DNA of 64,000 nt from Brachionus koreanus (Eukaryota > Rotifera > Eurotatoria > Ploima > Brachionidae), in the NCBI GenBank assembly GCA_016987375.1, contig PJRA01000313.1:3545845-3609844 (forward strand). Reading direction: 5' to 3'. Positions 48,904-60,703 of this stretch are shown one piece after another. A model generated the notes under the pieces. It had not been told where the DNA came from. It saw only the letters and a program-made list of their open reading frames with translations, and did no database searches. Both the position numbers and the translations under genes were made by a program. Position 1 is the first letter of the stretch; every line of letters begins with the position of its first letter.

Positions 48904-50855
48904 TTATTCATCTTCTGCTTCTGCATTTACCGGTCTATAGCTGTAATTTTTTTTTGACTTAAATTCAACATAAAGCTCCTTAGATTCGCGTAAAAATAAT
49001 GGTATAATACAAATATTTGTCAGAATGCACTAAAAATGCAAATTTAGAAAATAAATTTTGTCTGTTTAGCTATAAACTTACAAGAGCTATGAAAAAATAA
49101 AAAACATAGAACCAATTAAATTTGTCTTGAATCAAAGGAACAAACAATTGTCCTAGAGCAGCTCCAATACTGCCAGTTCCATCGACAATTCCTGTTACTG
49201 TTGCTAAGCCATCTTTATTACCTTGAATCGGTCCCTGTTTTCCCAGATCAGCTGTAATGGTAGCCGCAATCATGTTCGCAGCACCTCCAATAAAAAATCC
49301 TACAATAGACATCAAAAATGCATTCATCAATTTGCTGTTAGATGAATCTGCAAATTAAATTTTTAATTAATTTTAAATCGATGTAAGATTTAAATTCAAA
49401 TAAATTTTTACCACTAAAAATATATAATGAGGGCAAAGCAAGAGTGAGTAAGGTGAATATAACTACACTCCGCTTTCTTAGGACATCTGATACATAACCA
49501 CCTATTATACCACCTAAATTTCAATATTGTTTAATTTTCTTTTTAAAATTTAGTAAGTCTAACCAAAAATTCCTCCAATATCGTACCATATGGATATTTG
49601 ATCCGCTACACTTTCAGTCCATCTAAATTTGTTTGTCAAGTAAAATGGTAGCCAAAACAAGAATGAATAATTGACCATTTTTAAACATGCGTAGCACAAT
49701 GAATACTAATTTAAATCAAAATCACACTTAAGAAATAAAATAGACAAAGCTTACCATAATTACGCCTGGTAAAAATAATGCTTGAAAAAAGCCAATAGGT
49801 TTTGGCTGCTGAATCAAAGGCTGTTCCATATTTTCTACAATATTTTTTAAGAAATTTTTATTTTCATGTTTTTTTTTAAAATAAATTACCTTCAATATCA
49901 GATGCTGCATCTTCATCCTTTTTTTCAGCATCTGGATCAGCTAAGCCAATGTCTTTTGGCGATGGAATCAAACCAAAAAAGACAACTATTGCACCCGAAA
50001 AAAAAACTGCAGATGAAAGCAGAAAAGCATACTTTTTTATCGATTAAAATTTAATAAAAAAAAAGTCAAATTTTTACTTGATAGCCATAGTTGAGAATAG
50101 ATGCAACCATTAAAGCTCCTAGAATGTTTCCAACACTCGCGTTCGCTGACCATATTCCAAAAATGAGACCACGCCTTAACTTTTAAAATTGTAGTTAACA
50201 TTTAAAATCTAAGATTATTTTACCCTGATTTAGGAAACCAATTTCCCATCACTGCAACTACAGCAGGCCAACCAGTCGATTGAGCAAGACCATTGAGAAT
50301 CCAAAATGTTAAATACCAAAGTTTATTATAAATTGAAAGCCATTCGGTTAGCACCCCAAAGAAAAACATGCAAATAGATGAAAGTGTCATGCCTACAAAA
50401 AGAACCAGTCGCAAATCAAATCGGTCGCCGAGAATTCCACTTATAAAAAGACCCTTTTTTAAAAATAAATTTTAATTCATTTTAAATTATTTTATTTTAC
50501 TATTGAATAAGCAGCCAAAAATGTAGCGTCTAGTATTCCGAGAAAAATTTTGGAATCTGACTGATCACTGAAAAATGTGTGCTCATTCCAAACATTGTCT
50601 GGTTTTAACATTTCACATGAAGTATTACTTGCGTCACAACTAGGCATCCATTCCTCTGAAATAGTGGCTTTTACGTTACTAAACGTTTTACGAGATGCAT
50701 GAAAAAGTGAATAACTTGAAAAAAAATCTTGTTGCCAGAATTTAAGTCAACATTTTCTATAGAAGTTACCTCACAAATGTCAAAATAAATGTGGATAAGT
50801 GAAAATGTGTGAATTTATTTTTGCCATAAGTTTTGAACACTAATTCATTAGACAT
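48904..50855 (-). CDS. SLC37A-type sugar-phosphate/phosphate exchanger
   Basis: Ten exons (50855-50770, 50714-50501, 50453-50224, 50174-50078, 50031-49890, 49834-49755, 49705-49564, 49513-49412, 49347-49082, 49029-48904) join to 494 residues. The chain shows the major-facilitator pattern of about 12 membrane helices with a soluble loop in the middle (about 235-265, Asp/Glu-rich). SYSLFHASRKTFSNVKATIS near the start is the SLC37 signature, and GDRFDLRLVL, QSTGWPAVVAVMGNWFPKSGRG and GNKDGLATVTGIVDGTGSIGAALG are also family-specific. SLC37A1/A2/A4 exchange glucose-6-phosphate for phosphate across the ER membrane, while SLC37A3 acts with ATRAID at lysosomes. The long loop before helix 2 fits the A1/A2/A3 branch rather than A4. 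Complete, with no damage. Confidence 0.92.
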
Positions 50856-52495
50856 TTTCGAATTTAAAATTTATCAAAAAAATAATTTTTTGACCAAAAT
50901 TTAAAATGAAATATGCATATGTTTCGAAACTCCTTTTCTGGTAGTGATATTATTTTTATTTTTCTTTAAGCATATTCAAATCACATGATTTAATTATTCA
51001 TCATAAATTAATATTTGTAGCAAATATTATAGGGCTTATATTCAAGTCAGATAAGATTAAGCTTTTGCTTATTTTTCAAAAATAAATAAAAGATTAGCTT
51101 AAATTTTTGACCAATTTTATTCAATTAGCTTTAGAAAATTTTAGATTAAAATTAATTATGAAGCCTATAATCAAGATTGCATTTTTTTCTTAACAAAAAT
51201 TGTCTTGGAATATTTTTCTTTTAATAAGGCGCTTATCTTATTGTTTTTTTTTCTTTAGCATTTTATTTTGAAATATTCTTACAATTCTTATACATGGGTA
51301 GAGATGTGAAACCGGTTAAGGGACCGGTTCGTCTGTTTTAAAATATTATAAAAATAGACAAAATTATTTTTTTTCAGAAATAAACAATGTTTAATTGTTT
51401 TTTTAATAGATAATTTTAAAAATTATTTATTATTTGAAATTTTGAAATTAATTTATAAGAGAAAAAATTATAATCAAAATATTTTTTTTAAGGAGTGCGG
51501 AATTTTATTCATCTTTTATCATTAAAAACGCTTCAATCTTTGATTAAAAAAAAAATTAAATCAAAAAATTTTTAGGAAAGATTTTTTCGAAATTAAGTTA
51601 AGCTTTTCTTTGATTATTAAAGTATGTTCTTGAAACTAGGTTTTGGAAAACGGTTGGAATTTTCTCATTTTTTTAAAACAACGCTGATTGGTACTTAGCC
51701 AACTATTTAATCGGTATCTTAGACACCTTTCAAATGATAAGTGATGGTTTCTTTTTTTGGCTTAGTTTCATCTACATGGTTGCCTCAACAATAGAAAATG
51801 TATTGTCTAGATGTCTCGTCATTACCGACCTGATAGTGATCGACATCTTCCTCATCTTTATCATTTTAGTCTTAATGGAAGCTAAGATCAAATATTCAAG
51901 AACTTTCATTAATTCAAATTACATGATATTTTCAAACCTAACTTCTTCTAATTATTTTGAAACTATTTTGACTATTTGATTGAAAATTTGATAAATAAAA
52001 TTTTGACAAACCTTTTGACTTAACTGCATACAGACCTCATATAAAAGGTGTGATAATTTTAATAGATAAAGGTGTATGTAGTAGCTTTTGAAAAAAAAAT
52101 TGAATAGAGCCTATTAATAAATAATTATTGACATTTTTTTTAGAGTTAGATTTTTAACTCCATTTTTCTATATTTTTCTAGCAATAAATCTGTTTTTTAA
52201 ATGAATTTGCACCACAAGCTCAAGTCATTTGAAGCAATTTTAAATATTTAAATATTTTTTTATCGTTTATCATCAACAAAATTTCAATATGAACAAGCCA
52301 CGTATCAAACCATGAATTTAAATGAATACACTATTAAAAAAATAACTAGTAAATGTATTAATTTATGTTTCAACTAATTATTTTGCATTAAATATATTCA
52401 ATACTTATAGTAACTGTCTATCAAAACTTCTTTATTTGACGTCATTACTATCTCAAAGAAAAAAATTTGAGACCCTGGACGGACAAAACCAAAAA
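50856..52495. other. Intergenic DNA between divergent genes
   Basis: AT-rich. At 51300-51335 ACCGGTTAAGGGACCGGTTC contains a repeated ACCGGTT word and may mark a transposon end, but no matching partner end was found. The frame at 51734-51979 is a hydrophobic accident or an unrecognised shard. Confidence 0.35.
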
Positions 52496-53700
52496 ATGCA
52501 GTTTGATATAAGAAGGTTCTTAAAATTTGAATACATGATCTATGAAAAATCAAATTTTAATTTAATATTTAAGATTTGACATATATCGCAAAATTCCAAA
52601 GGATCTCACTCAGCCGACCAAGACTGGAGCAACTATATCCATTATTTGCATTCTTTTCATTCTTTTTTTAATGTTTTCTGAATTTGTCGGATTCATTTTG
52701 CCTGAAGTGTAAATTATTTTTATTATTTTTTATTAGTTTTGAATTTTTGTTAAGTCAAAGTCAACTATTTGTTCACAACTCAGAAAAAAAAAGCTCAGAT
52801 GACGGAAGAATACCCGTCACATTAGACGTTTCTGTATTCAAAATAAAATGCAAATGTAACTTTTTTTTGTTAAGATATTTTTCTAAAAAAATAACAAAAC
52901 ATATAATTTTATTAGACTTAGGACTTGACATACAGGATGATTTGGGAAGACATGAGGTCGGTTTTATAGACAATGCTATTAAGACTGATATCAATAATGA
53001 TGAAGGTATATACAAACTTCATTGGAATAAGATTTTAAGATTTTTTATCAGGTTGTCGAATGAAAGTAACTTTTAAAGTTAACAAAGTTCCAGGAAATTT
53101 TCACATATCCACACATGGATCAGCAGAGCAGCCCGAAGATCCTAACATGAGCCATAAGATAAATGATTTAACTTTTGGAGAACACGTAGCCCATTTAAAT
53201 TCAATTCCAGACTCATCTTTTGCATCATTAAACGGAAATGAACAACAGTCTATTGAAAGTAGTTTATTTTTTATTTAACTTTGAATATACTTAAAATTAA
53301 TTTTAGAAATTGCATCTCATGATTATATAATGAAAATTGTTCCAACTATCTATGAAAATCTACAGGGTAAACAAGTTTATCCATATCAGTTCACTTATGC
53401 TCACAGAGTAAGCCAATTTTTTGAAAAAATTACTACTATTCTAAAATGATTGCCTATCTTATCTAGGAGTATGTTCCATATGCACATGGAGGGTTTCGAG
53501 TTCCTCCAACCATCTGGTTCAGATATGATTTAAACCCAATTACAGTGAAATATACAGAAAAAAGAAAACCGTTCTATACATTTTTGACCACAATATGCGC
53601 CATTGTGGGCGGAGCATTTACAGTTTCTGGCATTATTGATTCCATGATATTTACTGCATCTGAAGTATTTAAAAAACACCAAATGGGAAAGCTTGGCTAG
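52496..53700 (+). CDS. ERGIC1: ERGIC1 (ERGIC-32), ER-Golgi cycling protein
   Basis: Seven exons (52496-52515, 52574-52708, 52755-52855, 52916-53005, 53052-53258, 53307-53407, 53467-53700) close to 295 residues; human ERGIC1 has 290. Exon 1 codes only MQFDIRR, continuing FDIYRKIPKDLTQPTKTGA, the hallmark N-terminus. A first membrane helix follows (about residues 27-47), then a lumenal domain with GLDIQDDLGRHEVG, NKVPGNFHISTHG, ASHDYIMKIVPTIYE and WFRYDLNPITVKYTEKRKPFY, and a second helix (TTICAIVGGAFTVSGIIDS). The family cycles between ER and Golgi in COPII/COPI vesicles and partners ERGIC2/ERGIC3 as a cargo receptor. The C-terminus (KKHQMGKLG) is short and basic. Complete. Confidence 0.95.
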
Positions 53701-53804
53701 AATATTTTGATGTTTTATTTTAATATTAATCTATAGTTAGTTTTATTTTAGGGAAAGCTTGACAGCTAAATAATATTTAAAAAAAAATAATTTATAAATA
53801 TTTA

Positions 53805-53810
53805 AATAAA
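53805..53810 (+). terminator. Likely ERGIC1 poly(A) signal
   Basis: AATAAA 105 bp after the ERGIC1 stop, followed by a T-rich stretch, the expected arrangement. Confidence 0.5.
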
Positions 53811-53814
53811 GTTT

Positions 53815-56538
53815 TTTTGGAAAAAAAATAATAAAAATATTTGCATATTTATTTTTCATCATGTAAATTATTTTAAATGATAAATTTTCTAATTAAAATC
53901 TAATCAAAATATTGGTGATAATGTTGAAAAATTGTTCAATTAAAATCAGAGTATTTGAGATTAATAGAAAAGTAGCGTTTGTTCAAAACGAGTTTTATTG
54001 GCTATGATATAAATGATGTAAATTTATAGTTTTTTTTTAGATTTATTTTAAAACTTTGTTTTGCTTAAAAATAAATAAATTTCTAGCTGATTGAGATGCG
54101 TTCAAACATTATTCACCAAATAAATTGTTTTTATTGTAGAGCAAAAACGATAGGTGTTTAATATAAACTTTAATTGCTTAAAATGGCTTTGTATTAGATT
54201 GAGGCATCACTTTGATTTGTTCATTTTAGTTTTATTCATTAACTAGTTTAAATTCTTTGATTAAATTTGAAGATTGATTGATACGTCTCTCAAAATGGAT
54301 AGCTATATCTTTAGTTAAGAATTGAATAAAAATTTGATTCAAAATAAAAAGGTTAGAAATTATGTAAAAAAAAATTTATTCAAATTTGGACAAAAATATC
54401 AAGTAATTTAAAAAATGTTCAATAAAAAATTCAAATCATTTTTATGATTTTTTTAATTTTCTTCTTTTTTTTTTAAATTCAAATATTGTTAAAATTTATA
54501 TGAAAAATTTTAATTTTTTGGCATTAAGTTTTTTTTTTTTCTAATTAATTACTTTAGCATATATGAGTTAAATTTTCATAAAAATTAATATATTATTAAC
54601 AATCTTTTTTATGATTTCTTTTTTTATCTTATTAATCTAAAACAATAAACTATAGGATCAAAGGAATAAAATCAATTAATTCTTAAAAATTACAAATTTA
54701 CAGTTTTGGATTAAATTTAATTAAATTTTTTTGCTAATGATCAAGTGCTTAAAGTTGAATTTCAAAGTGTATACACTTTAATTTAAAAAATATTTATTCA
54801 AGGTTAAATGGATTATAAATTATTCACGATTTATTTGATTGAGTTTAATGAAAAAAAATCTTAAGCCTTTGTCTATGACATTTAATTGCATTAAAAGATT
54901 AATTTTGAGAAAAATGCAGATTAATTAACCAAAACTCACGACAAGATACATATTTGTATAAATTAACAAAAAATACAACAAACTTAAAATTTAAATTCAA
55001 TTTTTTATTTAATTTTTTATTATTTTTTCATATGTCATTTAGATTTTTAATAGTCTTAATCTCATATTTGAATTTTTTTCCATGAAATTTTAATTATACA
55101 CAAAATGTTAATATACACACGATAAACATTAGATGAGATTTTAAATAAGAGCATTTTAATTGAATATTTGGCAAAAATTTAAGTTTTAGTAGAATTTTGA
55201 ATCAACAAACTTTCCAAAATAAAATTTTCGAAATATCAAAATTTAAATAAACTAGATAAAAACCTGTAAAGGTAGCAAGTGTTGTCGTAAAAATTATCAT
55301 TTGAAAATTAGTAAAATATTTAAAATGATAATGGAATATTAAAATAGGTTTTCTGATAATAGATTCGAACAGTTATTCATTAAATTTCATCCTATTTTTT
55401 TTAATATTTGGTAGGTGAAGGCTAGATAAGATAAAATTGAGTACGCTTATAAAAATGAAAATTTTTGCACTTTTTTCCAATTATAATTTGTGTCTTGTCT
55501 TGCTTGTAGGAAAAAATCATTTCATCAAATATTTCTTTTTATCAATAATTTATTTATTAATTTTATCAAAAATTGCCTAACTTTTTTTTTCCAACAAATA
55601 AGAATAAGTTTTAAAGCAAATAATTTTTCTTTTTTTGCTAAATCAAATTAAGCTTTAGGATCCGAACAAGATTAGAAAATAAAAGATTAAAAATTTAATT
55701 ATTTATTTAAAAATTTTAAATTAATATTGTAATGGAGTACAATAAAAATGGGCTAAAAACATGCATTAATTTGAATTATGAAATTTGAGCATAATATTAA
55801 TTTAGGACACATAAATTTTGAGCCAAAGTAAATTGAACAAAACGAAATCTCAGAAAGCAAGTATTTTGAGAACATTTTGTCTAAAATTGTTCAAATTAAA
55901 ATAGAACAAGAAATTAGTTTTTTTCTTTCGGTTAATTAAAAATAAATGCCAGAAGAATCTTTGGCATAAGCTAACTGATTAATTTGTTTCGGTATAATTA
56001 GATTCTAATCCTTGGTGTAATCGGTACTTGAGAGATATGAAAAGAGTAATGATTTATTACTTGAAATAAATAGGGATTATAATGCTGATGTTAGTACTAG
56101 AGTTTAAAAACATAAGGAAAGAATTGTCTAAGAAGCATTCAAATAATTCAACAGTGCCAGTAATAATGTTGGATAAATCGGCACGATTGCTCCATTATGT
56201 AAGTTCATTTGCTCGATTTTGTGATCATTAAGGCAATATCTTGTAAGCTTTTATCTTATTTGCGTAGAAAATTATCTCTATTCTAGAATAGAATTGCATT
56301 TAGTAGTTTTTTTTTTCAAACAATCGAATAATAAAAATAAATTATTATAAAAAAAATTTAATAGTTTAAATTATTTTTCCGACTCAATTAGCTTACAAGT
56401 TTTCCTAGCCCAGAAATATAAGTAATCTGGTTAACGCCAAGCTTCACCTAAATTATGCTTAGCTGTTTATCTACACACTTAATTTTGGTATTTAAGATAA
56501 ACATAACTATTTTTATAAACTAAAAACAAAGCTCGAAA
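53815..56538. other. Long intergenic stretch
   Basis: AT-rich DNA without a gene. The part from about 55930 to 56270 has a more mixed base composition, and one frame there reads EINRDYNADVSTRV, vaguely like the GDFNA-V-G box of a LINE endonuclease. This is too little to call. The right end holds the LIM gene promoter. Confidence 0.4.
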
Positions 56539-57702
56539 ATGCATTACTGTAAAAAGTGTTCAAAAGCTATTGAGCCTCCGTCACCAATAGCCACATATGA
56601 AAACAACTATTTTCACCCGGAATGCTTGAGATGTAGCATGTGCAATCAGTCAGTGAGTGGTCGTCAGTTTATTAAGGAAAAAAATGGTTCTTTGACATGT
56701 GAAGACTGTAATGCCAAAGTGGCACCAAAGTGCAATAAATGCAACAAAATTTTCAGCCCTGGCGTTTCATACAAGAAAATAACTGATGAGTTATTTTTTC
56801 ACAATGAATGTTTTGTGTGTGCTGGTCCATGTCGCAAACCGATTGGTGCTGATTTCTACGATTTAGAAAATGGAAAATTTTTGTGCGAGAGCTGCTACGA
56901 CAAATACGACATGGACTATGAAAAATTTATGGATAATGATGAATCATTGGTAAATAGAGCGCCACCACCGATTCCAAAAGATAATCCACCACCTTTTCAA
57001 GAAGAAAACCTTAACGTAAATGAAGTAGATAAACTAGCTAATCGTTTTCAATCAAATGTGAACGTAACATTGAACGATAAAACTTCAAAGCCGAATGTTC
57101 AAAGTTTACCAGCAGTTCAACGAGAGAGACCAAAGCCACCAGTCAAAGAAGTGTCAGAAAAATGTGCCAAATGCAATCAGGATTTAGTAGGAACTATCAC
57201 TGTTTATAACGATAAAAAATATCACACTAAATGCTTTGTGTGTTGGCAATGTAATGAAGAGTTCAAGGAAAAATCTTTTTTTAAAAATAATGGAAATCCA
57301 ATTTGCCGCTCTTGTCACAGCCGTAACTTAGTCGAAAGCGCCTCAAGATGTGCAAAATGTACACAACCTATTTTGGACACAGTTGTTACTTTTAAGAATA
57401 GAGAATACCATGATTATTGCTTGGTGTGTCACATGTGCTCATGTAGACTGGCTGGACAGAGTATATTTATGGATAAACATGACAACCCGTATTGTGTTGT
57501 ATGCTTTACAAAAAAAGAGGGAAAAAATTGTTCATTTTGTCACCAGATAATTTCTCCCAATCAACCAAATTTGGTCTTTGAGGATAAATATTTTCACAAA
57601 GAATGTTTTAAATGTGAAAAGTGTGGACGAGTAATTTCATCAAGTGAGTCGTTTTACAAAGGTGAAAGTGAAAATGGAGCTATTTGTACTAGTTGTGTAT
57701 AA
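56539..57702 (+). CDS. Five-LIM-domain protein (2 + 3 arrangement)
   Basis: An uninterrupted frame of 387 residues, unusual in this intron-rich window. Five complete LIM zinc-binding domains are visible: about residues 4-59, 64-118, 209-263, 270-323 and 331-386, each with the CxxC..HxxC..CxxC..CxxC spacing (for example CKKC, HPEC, CSMC, CEDC in the first). A Pro-rich linker (APPPIPKDNPPPF, then ERPKPP) of about 90 residues separates the first two from the last three. LIM domains mediate protein contacts, often at actin and adhesion sites, and Pro-rich linkers bind SH3/WW/EVH1 modules. The organisation is not the standard FHL (four and a half), paxillin (four) or PINCH (five, no linker) layout. 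Family placement is open; the gene itself is certain. Confidence 0.9.
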   Translation: MHYCKKCSKAIEPPSPIATYENNYFHPECLRCSMCNQSVSGRQFIKEKNGSLTCEDCNAKVAPKCNKCNKIFSPGVSYKKITDELFFHNECFVCAGPCRKPIGADFYDLENGKFLCESCYDKYDMDYEKFMDNDESLVNRAPPPIPKDNPPPFQEENLNVNEVDKLANRFQSNVNVTLNDKTSKPNVQSLPAVQRERPKPPVKEVSEKCAKCNQDLVGTITVYNDKKYHTKCFVCWQCNEEFKEKSFFKNNGNPICRSCHSRNLVESASRCAKCTQPILDTVVTFKNREYHDYCLVCHMCSCRLAGQSIFMDKHDNPYCVVCFTKKEGKNCSFCHQIISPNQPNLVFEDKYFHKECFKCEKCGRVISSSESFYKGESENGAICTSCV

Positions 57703-59130
57703 GAAATCTAGCTTGATTTATTTTAAATATTTAGTTTATAACAGTCAATCATAAAACTTTAAAGGGCATTTAGAATTAAATTAATTTTTCGTAATTCGGC
57801 TTGAATTTATATATATTAGAGTTTAAAATTTATTTTTTCAATAAAAAAAAATATCTATAATTTGTTTTAATTCAAAAGCTTTTCTATATTAAAACAGCTT
57901 AATATTCTATTGTGTATAAAATAATCTTTTAGTATATACATTAGTCTAAAATTAATTTTCGTTTTATTCTAATCTCTAAAGAATAAATAAAAATTATTTA
58001 GAATTTTCAGATAAGAAAATTTATTCAAATGTTAAAATCATTTGAAATTCTCTCAGCTATTCTTTAAGATATATTAAAAATTTTTCGAATTTTTTTATAA
58101 CTTAAAAATATTAACCTTATTGTAATAAAATATGAAAAACAATTTAATTAAAAAATTATTTTGACATTATTTAAAGATATTTATTCAAACATCAATTCAA
58201 TTAATTGTCATTCATTTACTTAAGTTTCTCTAAATCTTTATAAGTTAAAAATTGTAAAATTTTTTCGAATTCTTTTTAATTTTGAAAATTTCTGAATTAA
58301 AAAATTCTATTCTCTTAGCAAAAACATGAATTTATTTATTTATGAGTATTTAGAGTTATGCAGTTCTACTTTTTAAATATTGAATCCTTAGAAATTATTC
58401 ATTATATTTTTTCTCTTCACCAGTTTCAATGCTTTCTATGCTTTTGTCTGTATTCATAGAACACTTGATAAATTTTTTAGATTTATTTCTACAAAAAAAA
58501 TATAATAAAATTCAAATGTATAAAATCTAAGGATTTCAAATTCTACTTCATAGCAGAATCACTAAAAATTTTTATTTTTTTTTCAATAATTTAGAACTAA
58601 ATAAAATAATGACTACATTTATAATCTACTAAAAAACTTTATCATCCTCTAAAAAAGCGTTGAACTTTCTTGACTAATACAAAGTAAAATTGAAAATTAG
58701 TACTAATAAAAAATCAATTTTTAATTGTTTATTTTAAAATTTTTTGCATTTAAAAAAAAAAATGTTTCCTATAGAAAAGCTAAATAACTAGCCAGCAAGT
58801 AAAATTTCTAATTTTAAAACTTGAATTTGATTACATTACGACTATGAGTTGTCTATTGTTCTTCTAATTCGACTTGATTGTATTTTCTAGATCGACTCAG
58901 CTAGTCGATTGACAAAATTGAATCAAAAAACAGTTAAGTGGAAAAAAGGGAAAAAAATTAACATTTAAAATTAAAATTATCGGAACCTATTCTTCTTTTG
59001 TCTTAATTTTTAATTTATTTTATTAAAAATTTTTTTACATCGCCTATGAGACGTTCAGACTGCTTGCTTGTTAATAGTTTTTTTTTCTTATTATTTTGGT
59101 TATTAGAAAACTTTATTAAAAAATACTAAA
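57703..59130. other. Intergenic DNA, no gene seen
   Basis: AT-rich 3' flank of the LIM gene; no coding frame or defined repeat. Confidence 0.4.
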
Positions 59131-59134
59131 AAGT

Positions 59135-59449
59135 ACCTTTGAAAGACTTCGACCAGCATGCAAATCAATCTGCTTTAGCAAGGAAACAAATCTCAAATTG
59201 TACAACTCTTTGGTAAAAGCAACACTGATGTACTGAAGTGAATGTTGAGGGATGTGTGATAAAAAAAGTCTAAAAACTTTCAAACCTGGAAGCCTACAGA
59301 GAATTCTTGGGATATACTGGCCTAGACATTGTCGAATGCTGACCTATAAAAGAACTAATTCAGAGCTATTAGTTCAATGCATTAAGAAAAATAGATTGCG
59401 ATGTTTTGGACATGCACTTAGAACGAAAGAAAAAAGAATATATCACTAA
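59135..59449 (+). pseudogene. LINE 3'-region fragment, first part
   Basis: The plus-strand translation NLKLYNSLVKATLMY, stop, SEC, stop, GMCDKKSLKTF, then QRILGIYWPRHCRMLT and NRLRCFGHALRTKEKRI, follows the C-terminal region of a LINE polyprotein (LYNSLV-STLLYGSE-W, RRILGI-WPD, RRLRW-GH-LRM). Two stops break it. The expected continuation lies at 60335-60490. Confidence 0.75.
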
Positions 59450-60334
59450 TATTCAAAATATAAATGTAAAATGAATCCTATTGAAAGTTTTTGGTGTTTT
59501 TCAAAAAATTTTTGGCAGAAACGAAAAGATCAAACTGATAGGAGTCTTTGACTTATTTTTGATTCAAGAAAGAAATTTTAAAAAACTGATATGAATATTA
59601 AACTTTGGAGAAGATTTTGGAAGATAGTCTTAGCATATCATAATAAAAAAACTATTTTATGACTTGTTATGATTATTTTTGACTATTTTTTTCTTTTTTT
59701 TTGTTGAATAAATACTTATGAGATTGAGGTGGTAACCCATGATTTTGTAAAACAAAAAATTTGCTACAAACCTAACATATTTTAGTGGTAAGTTTTTTCT
59801 AAAAATTAAATTAGTAACTTGCCTTTGAGGCTAAATAAAACTAGATAAATAACTCTGCTCCCTTTTTATGACGATTTGTATCAAAATAAAAAAATCAAAG
59901 AACATTTGAGAGAATAAACATTAAAAATGATAAAAAAAATAAAGATTTGAATTTCCCTAATTATTCTTGAAATATAATTAATATTTCATAAATAAGAATA
60001 CTAAAAACCTTAATCCACATCTTTCTATAAACTTTGAAAAAATTGATTTATTATATTTATTAATTTAAATAAATAAAAAACCGATGAAATTTTTATTTTT
60101 AATCAATGAAACATTATGAATCTGTACACTTCTCATCGATGAAAAATCGATTTAATTTTTTTTATTCATTAATGTTACATCAAATTTTGATTGACAGGGA
60201 TAACTATGAAATGGAATGATATAAAGAATTCATTTTGATAATAATGTAAACTTAATACAAAAATACATAATAATGTAATTGCCTAAAAAAAGCCCATTTT
60301 TCAATGAACTGAATCTTAACAAAAAAGTCCTTCA
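59450..60334. other. DNA separating two parts of one LINE end
   Basis: About 885 bp of AT-rich sequence without coding content lies between two parts that are contiguous in LINE polyproteins. It could be a later insertion, but I found no terminal repeats that would prove this. Confidence 0.35.
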
Positions 60335-60490
60335 ATTGACACCCCAAGGGCGACATAAGCTAGAAAGACCAGTAGTAACATGCAATAATCACGAAAGAGC
60401 TCATTGAAACCGGAATGACATGGGGAGAAGCACCGGTAAAGAAAAAAGATCGAGTTGAGTGTAAATCTATAAATTATGCTCCATAAGGAG
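60335..60490 (+). pseudogene. LINE 3'-region fragment, second part
   Basis: Plus-strand frames read PQGRHKLERPVV and then KELIETGMTWGEAPVKKKDRVE. This matches the closing segment of many LINE polyproteins (RRGRPK-TW, then KEL-E-GMTWGEA---A-DR--W). It continues the order of the fragment ending at 59449. Base composition is visibly less AT-rich than its surroundings. Confidence 0.65.
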
Positions 60491-60703
60491 TAAATAAGAA
60501 AAAAAAAAATTTTTAATATGTTGACAGTAATTAATAGCACAAAGTTAAATTTAATCAGTAAAAAGGTAAAAGTGCATTTATTTTTAATTTAAATTTATTA
60601 ATTTTATTCAAATAAAAATGAAAAAAAAAAGTTATTTACATTGTTTTATTTTGCTCTTATAATTAGAATTTAAATACAATTTAAATTTAATTGAAAAAAT
60701 AAT

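Noticed and set aside
51300..51720. ACCGGTT words at 51310-51335 and AACGGTTGG near 51648 as ends of a transposon
   Set aside because: The inverted match between the two ends is only a few bases and no target duplication is visible.
51734..51979. Hydrophobic plus-strand frame of 81 codons
   Set aside because: Ile/Phe/Leu-rich by base composition, no conserved motif, no partner exons and no plausible neighbour gene.
55930..56270. LINE endonuclease fragment (DYNADV)
   Set aside because: Only six or so residues resemble the GDFNA-V box and frames are full of stops; chance is a fair explanation.
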